From: Chara braunii
Lineage: Eukaryota > Streptophyta > Charophyceae > Charales > Characeae
Assembly: GCA_003427395.1 (NCBI GenBank)
Contig: BFEA01000113.1
Coordinates: forward strand, 402,291 to 431,675
DNA: 29,385 nucleotides
Reading direction: 5' to 3'
Position numbers and translations under genes: made by a program
Notes under the pieces: generated by a model
Databases searched by the model: none
What the model was told of the DNA's origin: nothing
Seen by the model: only the letters and a program-made list of their open reading frames with translations
In this document: one piece after another, positions 8,492-19,394 of the stretch
Position numbering within the stretch: position 1 is the stretch's first letter
How the letters are laid out: the number at the start of each line of letters is the position of its first letter

Positions 8492-9274
8492 ATGTTAGGA
8501 GGCATAGCTGACGGTGCGGGGAAGACCCTGACGTCGCTGATGATCGATGATTTAGTCGAAGCCTTGGATAGGCGAGAAAGGGCACAAAGCAATGTTCCTA
8601 AAGTTAACACCTTCCATTTCAATGGAGAACGAGTTTCAGAATGGATAGAGCTGGTCGAACAAGCACTGGTGGGTCTATCAGATGCAGTGAAGTTCCAATG
8701 TATTCTAAAGTATGTACTTCATGGGCATCACGAGGAAGTAGAAAAAGTTATAACTGCAACCAATGGTAGCTGAGCGAGATTTAGATATGGCATGCAGAGA
8801 AAGTACAGGCTGGGCGATGACCTGTTGACTATGGCGGACTTGGAGGCTATGAATAGGGACGACTTTACCACTGTCGAAGCTCTTGCGGAGAAATTTAAAA
8901 AGAAGGCAAGGAAGGTCCCAAAATTTTCAAAAGAAGCGCAGTGTGCTATCTTCCCGGGACTGTTTAACGCATCGGAGGCCCAACAGTTGACAAGCCGGGG
9001 AGGAGGTAGTGAGAAACTCACATGGGCCACAATCGACAAGGGTGTGGAAGAGGGAAGTCTGGACCAAATGCGCCAACAGAGGTGAAAGAGGAAGGAGCGT
9101 GATGCAACTACCTCAGGGGCTTCGGTGGTAAAGAGGATCATTACGAACGTACTCGCAGAACTAGGTTATGAAAATGATATTGTGGTACATAATAAGGTAG
9201 TGACCACGGTTCAAGGGAAGGGAAAGGAGTCCGTGGTAGAGGAAGCTGCTCAGGAAGAGTGGGAGGATGAGGAG
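8492..9274 (+). pseudogene. gag: gag, N-terminal part (retrotransposon capsid)
   Basis: One frame of about 261 codons starting at ATG 8492 and broken by two TGA stops (8771-8773 and 9083-9085), both explicable by a single transition. The region VNTFHFNGERVSEWIELVEQ and onward has the retrotransposon-gag capsid character: an aromatic-rich N-terminal segment, then helices ending in a lysine-rich block (EALAEKFKKKARKV). It ends with an acidic stretch (QEEWEDEE). At about 9275 the homologous protein jumps to the minus strand, because the next ~700 bp are inverted. Gag would form the cytoplasmic virus-like particle. This copy cannot make full-length protein. Confidence 0.85.
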
Positions 9275-9985
9275 CTTTTGCCCTCACTCCGCCAGGGACC
9301 CTGGGGTCAATGTACTTTCCGAACTTATCATATATATCCCCTTTCATATTAGAACAAATCGGTTCATTTCTCTCGTTTTTCCGTCTCTTATTGCAAAAAC
9401 GTATTGTGTGGCCTTGCTTGTCACAATGCTGACAAATAGCGTTTCGCCAATCAAAACGAGTTCTTCCATATCCTTGACCTCCTCCCTGGCCACCTTGGTT
9501 ATCTTGATCCTGATAACCTTGATTATTCCATTGACCCCCTCAGCCTCCTTCGCTCTCTTTCGCCGCCTCGTCCTCCATTCCCCTGATTGCCCTGGCCTTG
9601 ATTCCCTCCTCCTACCACGCTAGCTTGCGAGCTTTGCAGTGCGGGCGACGGAGGTGGCGCCATCGGCTGGGCTTGTACTGCAGGGTAACTTGGCGGCGGC
9701 ATACTCACTTAGGGCCCTGCATAAGGTACCATCTGACTAGACGGAATCGAACCACCCCATGGTACGAAGGTGTTAAGAACACGCCATGGCCACTGTCCGT
9801 ATAGCGGTGCCCCTGATTGTGAGGGTTCCACACTACTCAACGGAGTTGCTATACTTGGCGAGGCCACTGCCAACGCTTGAGGTGTTTGCCCTTTTCCGGA
9901 GCCTCCCCCTTGTGTCAGGTTGCGCTGCTTGAGTTGCGCCTTCACAAGATGCTGGGGTGCCGGCTCAGGAGAGTAGCCGCGTGAT
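9275..9985 (-). pseudogene. gag: gag, C-terminal part with CCHC zinc knuckle, inverted
   Basis: Read on the minus strand from about 9975 down, the protein continues gag: APQHLVKAQLKQRN, a Gly/Gln/Pro-rich linker, then the knuckle CQHCDKQGHTIRFC (codons at 9434-9393, CX2CX4HX4C), then GDIYDKFGKYIDPRVPGGVR up to 9273. It carries one in-frame stop (9709) and a frameshift near 9540. Both flanks are plus-strand gag sequence whose protein lines up with the ends of this block, so the segment is an inversion and not a separate gene. The zinc knuckle would bind element RNA. Confidence 0.85.
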
Positions 9986-9987
9986 AA

Positions 9988-10873
9988 GCGCCACTAGTCA
10001 TATTCAGGTTGTGGCAAGAAAAGGACGAACCACCCGTGAGAGTGGAGGAGGTGGGGGAGAATGTGGAAGTGACCCAACGGCCGCCGAACTGGGATCCTAA
10101 GAGAGGAACCTATAATTATCGAGTCAGATGAAGAAGGCTCTGGTGAAAATGTGGATCCTGCGTCAATCATCCTAGGCAAGATGGAGGGCTTATGGGAGAA
10201 GATGGGGAGGTACCAGCAAAAGCTGGTAGGTATATGTGAGGAAATGAAGGATTGAAAGATGAATCTCCCCAAGGTTTTCCTTTATGAGTCCGACCGATAA
10301 TTAGTATCGACACGACAAGGGTACCCTGGAGTGGCAACGGTAGGATCATGCCCAAGGCCCGGTATGACCTATAGGCCCCCTACGGCGCAAGGAAGATTTG
10401 CATTAGCAGCCCGAACTAGGGGCCAAGCCAAGGCAAGTGCTAGCCATAAGCCTCCTCGGAGAGGGTTTGAGTTGGAGCGAAGAAAGGAGCCTGTGGAGGT
10501 TGTAGAGGATGATGATGAAAAAGAGGAAGATGAAAGGTTTCGCCAAGAGGAGGACAGGAGAGTGGAGCAAAGGGCAAAAAAGAGAGGACCCCAGTAAGAA
10601 GTCGAACCAATTTTGCGCGATGTGGCACCGAAAAAAATGAAGTATGCGGTTCGTTTGGAAGAAGGTTTTGGCGTGAAGCGGATGGTGGATATGTTACTTG
10701 AAGGTTATAATGACCTTATGGACCTGAAGGACATCCTGACGTCTGCTCCCAGACTCCGTGATGGGTTGAAAGGAAGACTCTCGCGATGATTAGTGTCGAA
10801 TGTCCATCTTAGTATGATCTTGCCAAAGAAGGCAGAGTGGGCTGAAACTAGAACTAAGATGGACTGAAAGTGT
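9988..10873 (+). pseudogene. gag-to-protease linker region
   Basis: Plus-strand coding resumes at IFRLWQEKDEPPVRVEEV (from 10000). After a frameshift near 10105 it continues (IIIESDEEGSGENV, KMEGLWEKMGRYQQKL). It passes stops at about 10254, 10300 and 10595, all in one frame. The tail is charged (RRKEPVEVVEDDDEKEEDER), followed by EGFGVKRMVDMLLEGYNDLM, which leads into the protease. No catalytic domain is in this stretch. Confidence 0.7.
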
Positions 10874-11275
10874 GTGGTCTGCGGGTTAGTGGATTTGGTG
10901 GTAAAAGGATGGAAGTGCACGCCGATGTTAGATACTGAAGAAGGAATTACTATTATTAGGGAAGCTGATGCACTTAGGCTGGGGATGAAAGTATATCGCT
11001 CAGATTGTGGCATCTTGCATGGTGCCAATTGCAAGGCAGTGTTTTGTGGGACAACTTCAAATGTGGTCATTAAGGTTTGCAAGGTAAATGCACGGACTTA
11101 TTTCTTTGTCATATCTGATGTGGATCACGCCATCCTTCTGGGGAGATCGTTCATATGCAGGACAAAGACATTAATCTTCAACAAACACGATGAAACGATG
11201 ATCTTACTCCTGTGTGATCCTGCATGTAGGAACTATGAGATCGTGACCTTAGAAACACCGGACCTAGAAGTATAA
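10874..11275 (+). pseudogene. Retropepsin-like aspartic protease
   Basis: 134 codons in the frame of the upstream linker. The active-site region reads PMLDTEEGITIIREADALRL: the catalytic Asp is at 10931, but the usual DTG/DSG triad is DTE. The retropepsin second half is recognisable as DVDHAILLGRSF, the usual hydrophobic-hydrophobic-LGR motif. The protease would cleave Gag-Pol in particles. The altered glycine suggests this copy is inactive. Confidence 0.75.
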
Positions 11276-11301
11276 GAAATCGGCCCAGTCTTAGCTCGTT
11301 C

Positions 11302-12130
11302 ATGGTAGAGGAGTCTGAAAATGAGAGGTCACGGCTTCTAGAAGAACCCGAAGAGGAAGGAAGGGCGGAGGTGCTTTCACTCAATCTGACGGACGTGAAC
11401 AAAGCCATGGACTTGATGGCGACTCATGAGTTGGTAGACTCAGAGGCAAACACGACTTTAAGGGAGCAGATCTTGGAAAACCCTCAAGTTGGGGAAGTGA
11501 AGTTGACTTATCGGCTTCCGGAAGGAGGAAGAGACCCTGCGATGATGCAAGCACAAACGGTAAGCCGACTTTTTTTACGGGACGGCTCAAGCACGGTTCC
11601 CAAAGGCAATACAAGACAATAGATAAAAAGTGTCACCCAGTTCCCGTTCTCATTATAGAAGACGAGGAGGCTTACTACGAGCGGGAGCGTGAATTTATAC
11701 GATGAATGAGGGAACATGCCGCGATTAACTCATGCCGTATCAATGAAAATAATGAGGAGAAGCTAATAGTGGGAGAGTCTGGGTTTCTATCACCCCAAAA
11801 AATAGTTCTAATGATGAAATTGATAAAGAAGCGGCATTGCGCCTATACCTTTGATGATCAGCGCGGAAGGTTGGATGTAGATAAAATTCTGCTGATTCGG
11901 ATCCACACCGTACCACACGAGCCATGAAATCTGAGAGGCGCGCGATACCCCAATCCTAATGAGGAAAAAAAGGTGGTGGACTATTTGGACAGTAAGATGC
12001 GAACGCATGTCGATGACTATTCAAGCAGTCCATATGTATCCTCGTGGTTTTGTTTTGCCAAATCTAATGGGACGTTGCGATGGGTGCAGGACTTGCAGTG
12101 ACTGAACGCTCTGACTATGCGAGATGCTTG
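11302..12130 (+). pseudogene. pol: Protease-RT linker and RT fingers
   Basis: A first open frame (11302-11622) carries an acidic linker. A frameshift near 11620 then moves coding to another frame that contains KVVDYLDSKM and SSPYVSSWFCFAKSNGTLRW followed by VQDLQ. This is the gypsy RT fingers region, which ends in the conserved R-(F/W)-x-DL block. Stops occur at about 11702, 11925 and 12100. Coding shifts frame again near 12130. Confidence 0.75.
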
Positions 12131-12784
12131 CCTAACACGGATGCACTGTTAGAATCGTGCGCAAGAGAGTTTATAATTTCACTTACAAATCTTTACTCTG
12201 GGTACGACCAATTCCCTGTCTACTCGCCAGATAGACCGGTGACAGCGATGCTCACGCCCAGGGGGCTGATTCATATGAATGTGGCCCCACAAGGATGGAC
12301 TAGTGTGGTGGCAATGGTTCAAAGGCATATGATTCGGGTTATGCAAACAGTCAGTTCACACATCACCCAACCATACATTGATGATTTGGCAGTAAAGAGG
12401 TCAAAAAAGAAGGAAGGAGATAAAGTCTTGCCAGGAGTAAGGCGACTTGTTTGGAAGCATATTCAAAACCTTGATAAAGTCCTGAGTTTGCTAGAATAAT
12501 ATAATCTCACGGCAAGTGGAGCCAAATCCAGACACTGCATGAGGGAAACTACCATCTTGGGGTTCGTCTGTAACGAGAAGGGTCATTGGTCGGATGTGAA
12601 AAAAACGGATAAAATTATCGAATGACCAGTATCATTTCATTCAATAATAGATGTTAGAAGCTTTCTTGGCACGTGTGGGTTTTGAAGAAGTTTCATCTGA
12701 AACTTTGCTGCCAAGACGGAGCATTTAAGAAAGCTAGTACGTCAAAATCAGGAATGGATCTGGGGTGAGGACCAGGAAAAAGTT
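12131..12784 (+). pseudogene. pol: Reverse transcriptase palm and thumb
   Basis: Motif A region reads LTNLYSGYDQF, with Asn (codon 12188-12190) where gypsy RTs have the first catalytic Asp. Motif B is APQGWTSVVAMVQ. Motif C is YIDD at 12374-12385. A stop at 12497 is followed in frame by the thumb (ILGFVCNEKGHWSDVKK, DVRSFLGTCGF). Further stops lie between 12620 and 12690. RT would copy element RNA into cDNA; loss of the motif A Asp predicts a dead polymerase. Confidence 0.85.
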
Positions 12785-13235
12785 GTGGCAGGAATGGAGG
12801 TAGAATTTCGAGAAGGAGATTTAGTACCGGGAGCACCAGACTATGAGGCCAGTGAGATAAGGTCTTTCATCATTGAGACGGACGCAAGACCAACTGCCTT
12901 GGAAGGAGTTCTGATTCAGACACATGTTAAAGGAAAGGAGAGGCCACTGAGATTTGAGACTAGGACACTTCACACAACTGAGAGAAATTACTCTCAGTTT
13001 AAGAAGGAGACTATTGCCGTATTTCATTGTCTGAGAATCTTCAGGAATTATATTTTTTGCAGGAGATTCATATTAAGAGTGGACCCAACTACGCTCGCTT
13101 GCTCCTTGCAGAATTACACTCCATCAGATATGATAGTTGCCAGATGGTTGACCTACATCTGAATGTTCAACTTCGAATTGGAAATAATTCCAAGAAACAA
13201 GAATAGAGAAGATGGGTTGAGTCGCATCAACTAGG
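12785..13235 (+). pseudogene. pol: RNase H domain
   Basis: Follows RT in the same frame. Recognisable gypsy RNase H blocks in order: FIIETDARPTALEGVLIQ (first Asp), TTERNYSQFKKE (Glu), FILRVDPTTLACSL (second Asp), then EIIPRNKNREDGLSRIN, equivalent to the usual N-x-x-AD-x-LSR ending. A stop at 13160-13162 breaks the frame just before that last block. It would degrade the RNA strand of the cDNA hybrid. Confidence 0.8.
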
Positions 13236-13789
13236 ACAAACCAGAAAAAGGAGCAGTTGAAGATACGCCGTCAGTTGATGGATTCTTTGATCAGGAGGAG
13301 GATGTCCATCTGCATATCAACAAGTGGTCCCTGCGAGTGCCAAGTTGGCGTTCGTCACCCCATATCGTTGACACCACGAGGGTATGAGCAGAAGGTAGAG
13401 TTAACGCTCAAACCTCTCGAGGAAAAGGATCCATGGGTAGGCAAGGATATTCAATGGATGATGCAATTAGCACTTGCAGGTAGTCATAGTCTGGTGAACG
13501 AGGTAAGAGCAATAGAAGAAGGTCCTAATCAGGTAGAGAGGCACGAGAAACTGATGAAAGGAATGTACCTCCTCACTAATACGCTTCTGCAAGGAAACTT
13601 TGACCAAAAAGACTCGTTGAATCCGGTTGAGAATGAGGCTTAATACCAGAAAGTCAAGACGATGAATTCGAGGCGGGAGAAATTAAATAAGCGTTTCGTG
13701 CAAAAGAATATGATGGGATCTACCTAGAGTTTGAACTTCTTATATCATGTGAGATGAGGGCTAAGGATGCGAGTTAGAAGACACAGAAG
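13236..13789 (+). pseudogene. pol: RNase H-integrase connection
   Basis: Weakly conserved spacer. One open frame (13257-13643) includes GKDIQWMMQLALAGSHSLV and VERHEKLMKGMYLL. Stops and a frameshift then precede the integrase zinc finger. No separate domain recognised. Confidence 0.55.
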
Positions 13790-14965
13790 ATGAGACATCT
13801 CTATCTGGTGAGAGACGACCAACTCTTTATAAAAAAATGACTAGGGAATCCCTTGAAAGTGGAATGTGGGAGAAATCGACATATTGATATTATGACGGCG
13901 TTACACGATGGCGTAGTAGGAGGGCATCGAGGAGTAAATGCCACCTACTCCAAGATAAGTGAATTGTATTATTGGGATGAAATGATGGAAATAGTTATCA
14001 AGTTCTACCGGTCATGTGTACCCTGCCAAGAAAGGTCGCTTCAGAGACCGAGAGAGTCATTACATCCGAGACTAGAAAGGAAAGTAGGTGCTGTAGTGTA
14101 TTTGAACCTACTATTTACGCCAATTGGAGATAATGACTACAACTATATCTTCGATGTGCGAAACAATCTTACTGGCTTTGTAGATGGACGAACCATATGT
14201 ACAAATACTGACAAAGTCCTGGTGGGTTGCATCGAAGAATACTATATGCGCTATCTCTTTGCTAAGGAGTTCGTGATGGACAAAGGATCGAAGTTTACCT
14301 GCTTAGAGGTGCAGGAATTGCTATCAGGATATGATGTAGTGACTAACTATACCACGGATGCACACCCCCAAGCAAACACTCCGGTTGAAAGAGGACATAG
14401 TACCATCACGGATCTCTTGGCCAAGTAGACTGAAGGGAGGTCCAATCAATGACCTAAGTATGTAAGAGCGACTTTCTTTGTCGAGAATATCACAGTAAAA
14501 ATGACCACTAAGTATGCGTCAACCAAGCTATGGTATGGAAGGTATGCTACATTTCCAATTGAGAGCTTCCTGAAAACCTGGAGGCGTCGACATTTGGAAA
14601 CCACTTTGTCTTTCGAGGAGTTGCTTGATATTCGGGCACGACAAGTGGGCGCAACTTAGAAAAGGAATCATGAGGCATCCAATCAAGTGAAAAAGAGTCG
14701 AGTAGAAGACAAGGCTCGATAAGATCAAATGACACGCATGCGTAAGGCGTCTTTGGCGGTGGGGGATGTCGTATTATTATATGACTCATCTCTAGAGAAG
14801 GAGTGGTCTAGAAAACTCGACAAAAGATGGCTAGGGTCATGTCGGATCGTGCGATGTGGAGATTTTGACGCCTACCAAATTGAAGAGCTGGATGGGACAG
14901 AGTGAAAAGATTGGGTATCAGGGACGAGGCTTAAGAAGTTTGCAGCAAGAAAAGAGGTGAAATAA
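13790..14965 (+). pseudogene. pol: Integrase (zinc finger, D,D35E core, GPY/F-like tail)
   Basis: HHCC zinc finger: His at 13914 and 13925, Cys at 14015 and 14024. In the catalytic core the first Asp is replaced by Asn (codon 14105-14107, in VVYLNLLF). The second Asp is at 14279 (FVMDKGSKF) and Glu at 14387 (PVERGH), exactly 35 residues apart. The C-terminal part (VGDVVLLYDSSLEKEWSRKL, then DKRWLGSCRIV) resembles the GPY/F module. Stops occur at 14426, 14656, 14720 and 14903. It would insert cDNA into the genome. Order RT-RNaseH-integrase supports Ty3/gypsy. Confidence 0.88.
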
Positions 14966-15159
14966 GTGCTCTAGTCCCTTACTATAGAATTTCACTTAGA
15001 TAGAGAAAGTTCTTAGTCGGTTTAGATATGGTAAAATATTAGAATATATGATTGGGTTGATCTGAGCTTGGTATTATTCATCTGTTTGCTTACCCTATTG
15101 TGTGTCTGTTATCTCCTTCGCCTGTTGTTGTGCAGGTCCGACTTTTTGAGGACAGCCAT
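14966..15159 (+). other. Spacer between pol and the second ORF
   Basis: AT-richer non-coding sequence. It contains TTGTTGTGCAG at 15126-15136 just before the second ORF, which reads as a possible 3' splice acceptor and would allow a spliced subgenomic mRNA. Speculative. Confidence 0.4.
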
Positions 15160-17745
15160 GCCGTGAGGAGGGAGAGAGACACGGCCACCTCAGAGACCAT
15201 CGAGGGCATCAAAGGGATATGAGCGACATGGGTCTTCCTAGAGAGAGCGCACGCCTGTATATGATGATGGGGACATAGAGCTCTTTCTGGATTACTTTCG
15301 GAGTCATGCGAGTCACAGGGGATGAACCATATCAGAAATGATACGAAGATTGAGAGGTGTGAGACGGTTTGAGAAGCCTATTGCACGGTCCGTCGAAAGA
15401 CTCAGACTTGGCAAAAGGTGGAGTTGAGGATGTAGGGCTTGAGGCCTTCGCCAATGGGGGCAGATGGTATACCGATCCGCATGGAGGTAGGGAATGTTGA
15501 GAAGTTCATCCCTGCGTACGAGAGATTTATGCACGATCAGGGATACAGAGGGACGAGTTGATGCAAACGCTGCCGTTATGGACGAGGAGGGCGAAAAAAC
15601 CATTAGCCTGAGAGATCCGAGATAGCCTTTGATAGAGTACGAGATTGGGATGGCTGCAAAGCACATTTGAGGGAGGCCTTTCGACGGCCTAAGCCAGTGC
15701 CACCCCAACCCAGGGTCAAGAGGCGACGGAGGCGTAAGAGACAAAGGGACCCTGAGCCTAGGGAAGACGCCTCCACTCGAGGAGGACGGAAGGCACTTGC
15801 CCCGACGAGATGAGGAGCTGGCAGAGCCTGCGCAGGAGTCAGCGATGTATCCTGAGTGCGGGTTAGGACCAGTGGTTTTCCAACGGTTTACCGAGGGAGG
15901 ATTGCAAGAATCCCCTCAGCCGGCGCCAGAGGAGGCGGTGCCGATGAGAAAGTCCTTGCAAAAGCCTAGAGGCACACTTGGATATTTCGCAGTGGAGGGT
16001 GCCACAGACCAGTAGAGATCGAGAGGGGGGACCTAGTATTTTGGGTGAGCAACAAGCAGAGGAGGTGATCAAGGTTGGAGAGGATACTCCTCCTCAGTTG
16101 CCAGTCCTGTACCAGGGCCTGAACCTGAGCCAGAGGGTGTTCAAGAAGCAGGGGAGGAGTTTCACCATGGAAAGATTCCCCCATCTCCTCCAGATATGAC
16201 TCTATCACCAGCGGTGAGGGTAGAGTTGGAGTGGGGGGAGACAGGTTGCAGGAGAGAGGCCATTTCCACGGTCGATAGATATATGGCGGCACTTGTCCAG
16301 GAACACCCTGACCTTGGGGAACCCCCATCCATTGAGCTATCGCAAGAACCTCGCCAACCAGAGGCAAAGGCGCGACCTGAGGTCCCAGTAAGGGACACTG
16401 GTCCTACAGGAGGGAGAATACTACCAAGAGAATCACCTGAGGAGAAGAGGGTCAGGATTGTCAAACGAGTGGAGGGGATGTGGCAGGAGAGACAAAGATT
16501 GGGGGCAGCAAGGGCACTACCAGACCAGCCACCATATGTACCGCCTAAAGCCTTTGGAGTCTCTGAGATGTGGAGAGAGTGGAGTCAGAGAGCAGAATGA
16601 CTTACTACACCAGAGAGAGCTGGACTCGAGACAACGAGGTTGGCTGATGAGAGCTTGGATCGCAGGATCCGCTTTCTGGCCAAGACGTTTTTCCATAGGT
16701 ATTTGATGTTGGAAGACGATCTAAATGAAAAAAAATTAAAGGAAGTAAGTCAGGGAGTACAATTGGAGGCTGCAGAGACAAAGATCCAGGAACTCAGATC
16801 GCAGGTAGTCAGTCAGACCATTTTTATCCAAGACCTGAGACGACAACTTCAGGATATGGCGGCGGGGATAGAGGGGAAGGCGCTTACGAGGGTGGTGGAT
16901 TGGACTTAGAGCAGCCACTATGGCATTCCGGGAGAGGCAGTGTAGGGATTTTTTGGGCAGCCATTTACAACAGGTCTTTCCCAGGAACCACCTATAGGGA
17001 AGGTCATCCTGGAGCCAGAGGAAGCAAAGACTAAGAGAAAGGTAGAAAAGGAGGCCTTTGAGTTAAAAGCACCTACAAAGCTTGTCACCCAGCCTATAGT
17101 CTCCTCAGAGTCAGCGGCAAAGTCCTTGCCAACACAGGCTAGAGATAGGCCACAAACACATGCCAGCGAGCCTGCACTTGGGTCAGGCGAGGGATGAGGC
17201 GGTCAATACTATGCAGGAAGGAGCAGGTACGCTTATGCCTGAGCAGAGAGTGAAGGCGGTTCGAGAGAGAGAGATAGTGGTTGCAATGGAGGGTGTCTAT
17301 GCGGGCAGGCCACAAAGGTTAGATACACCTGAGTACAAACCTGAGGGAATTGGGATGCGGACATAATCGAGTACTTAGTAGTTGGAGGCTAGACCTGAGG
17401 AGTCTATGGGTATGCCCCGGTGTCATGAGGTGGCCAGAGAGCTCAGTAAGGCACCTTCATCGCCAGGATCTAAGAAGAAGAAGAAGAAGCGGGGCCGAAA
17501 ATTGGGTGGCTTATCCTGCTTCTTTTGCAAGAAGGGAGAGCACAGAGCCTTGCAGTGTCCTAAGTTTTTGAAGGACACGGCAGCAGGGAAAGTCACTGAG
17601 AGTGGTGGACAAATGTTGATAGACAGGGTAGAGTGGTGGAGCGAACTGATGATGGGGGTAGAGCGTAGTTATATGGGCAAAACCAGAAGGAGATGAGTGA
17701 GGAGGGGCCGAATCGCCTATATGTTATCTGACAATTTTTACTTTA
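15160..17745 (+). pseudogene. Second gag-like ORF with CCHC zinc knuckle, downstream of pol
   Basis: From ATG 15160 a degraded frame runs through a basic N-terminus, VYDDGDIELFLDYFRSHA (with a stop before it), and RRLRGVRRFEKPIARSVERL. After frameshifts comes a Pro/Glu-rich middle (15797-16600), then a predicted coiled coil (about 16700-16860: LEDDLNEKKLKEVSQGVQLE and on). It continues with a lysine cluster (KKKKKKRGRK) and a knuckle CFFCKKGEHRALQC at 17517-17558 (CX2CX4HX4C). The tail continues in another frame to about 17740. The layout (matrix-like start, coiled coil, knuckle) looks like an extra nucleic-acid-binding structural protein. From memory, similar proteins are common in Chara. 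It is not the element's main gag. Confidence 0.65.
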
Positions 17746-19394
17746 CTAGCTTGAGTGAGAGTTAAGACTTTGTTTGTTTTTCTCTTATTTTTTTGATTGC
17801 TAGGTTTAAATTTTTGGTACCTACGCTGTTTGAATGTACAGGTGGGGTTCACATCGTATGCCTACTATTGAGGATTTCAATAGTGAGTGAGATTACTTTT
17901 CTTCCGACTCTTAAGAGTGAGAGCCAACTCTGATTTTTTAATACATTTTTGGCGGTGTGTTTGCCTTTGTACTATATTAGGAGTGATTTTGCTCAGTCTG
18001 ACTAAGTTGCTTTCGTGAAGGTTGTGAGAATCATAAGGGACTTATGAGTCTTTGAGACTCAGACGTTTACCATGCCAAAATGTTTATTGTTGAGTTGTGA
18101 CAAAGACTTACAAGTTGGTCTCTCAGTTTTTGAGTTGTTTATCGTTGAGACACCTTCAAGTGGGAAGGTGGTCCTGGTTTTATTTTTGAGACTCATCTTC
18201 AAAAAGAAGATGTTTCGAAAAAGGCATGTGGAAGTTCATCCAAGAGAAAGAGGGATGACTGAGAGACCTAATGAGGGAAACCTCCTTTGGCTGAAAGGTG
18301 GTTAAATAAATTTAATGGCATGAAAAGCGGATTTGAATGATAAAGACTGACGAGAAGGACAAAGTTTTTTTTTGGTTTGGCCATTGGTGAAATTTTCAGA
18401 GGTCGCAAAAATGGTTCATTGGAGATATGTCATTGAGATGTGCGGCTTTCTTGCTCTAATCAAGTTGAGAGGTCACGGCCTTATGAATCTAGTGGTGATT
18501 CTGTTTTGTGAGAGTGAAAAGGATGCCGTGATCTCTGTATTGTCCCACAGAGGGATGGTAAATGCCTTTTATGTGTGACGAACTTTTGCGTTGTCCCGCA
18601 ATAGGCCTGTATTGTTGTGACACGCAGTTCTGTCACTTGTGCTAATCTTTATGCATATATGAGAAACCCAATTAGGGGTTTAACTGACATCACTGAGGCG
18701 CAACTCTTAATGTTGACTGCTGACCGGCATAACCTGGCAGCGGGTCCACGTCTTACCAAAGAAGTAATGGTGTGGCCACCTAGGAGGGTTTATTTTCTAT
18801 GGGATGATGGAGGGATAAGAGTCAAGTCATTTGAGTCTTTTAGAGTCCTCATTGAATGCTTATCAGGAGGAAGCCTATCGTGGCACAACGTGCGAAGGCA
18901 CTGCCACTAAAATAACAACATGGTGAACCGCAGATCTGACTCGATCAACCAGACTATCGTGGGTCAAACCTATACTAGACTGTATATATTCGATTATGAG
19001 AATTGTTGTGAGGAAGACAAAAATGACTTCAAAGGTCTCAATAAGGGTCTGCGTCCCTAGTTATGACCCTACTTGCAGGGTAAGGACTAAATGAGACATT
19101 TAAAGGGAAGTTCGCGTTTGTCTAGGACAATGGGGAGAGGATAGTAGAGAGGGCCACTGAAACTTATGTTGTAGTACGTACGCCCGTGTCCTAATGTCAG
19201 GACAATGAAGACCCAGGTTAAAATCCTGACAGCGTACAGTTGTGTTTGACATTGATTGACGGAGGCCTTAAACTAGAGTCTGTCGGCTAATCGGATTGAT
19301 TTTTTTTTCGTCAACATTTTGGAGTTATGGATGAATTGAGAATTTTTTTATTTCTCGGAGCGACGGGGACGTCGCTTAATGTGGTCCGGTAAGT
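17746..19394 (+). other. 3' non-coding region of the large element
   Basis: Mostly non-coding. Short open frames (18072-18305, 18617-18910) have no recognisable domain. The first part is rich in short hairpins (listed separately). A short ACCCT/AGGGT hairpin lies near 19064. No convincing polypurine tract is seen before the 3' LTR; the closest candidate is GGAGCGACGGGGACG at 19357. Confidence 0.5.
17864..18212 (+). repeat. Cluster of short perfect hairpins
   Basis: Six stems within 350 bp: ACTATTG/CAATAGT (17864-17884), palindrome ACTCTTAAGAGT (17907-17918), TCATAAG/CTTATGA (18031-18047), GAGTC/GACTC (18046-18060, overlapping the previous one), CACCTTC/GAAGGTG (18151-18170), CATCTTC/GAAGATG (18194-18212). 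Most are 7-bp perfect stems with 3-7-nt loops. Sequences differ, but size and spacing are similar. Confidence 0.7.

Noticed and set aside
8538-8560. Second hammerhead core (CTGATGA)
   Set aside because: No GAAA after a stem II and it lies inside gag coding sequence. CTGATGA at 22499 and 27187 fail for the same reason.
9141-9347. Separate minus-strand gene
   Set aside because: Its first ~25 residues (GDIYDKFGKYIDPRVPGGVR) are the end of the inverted gag block; the rest is antisense of plus-strand gag.
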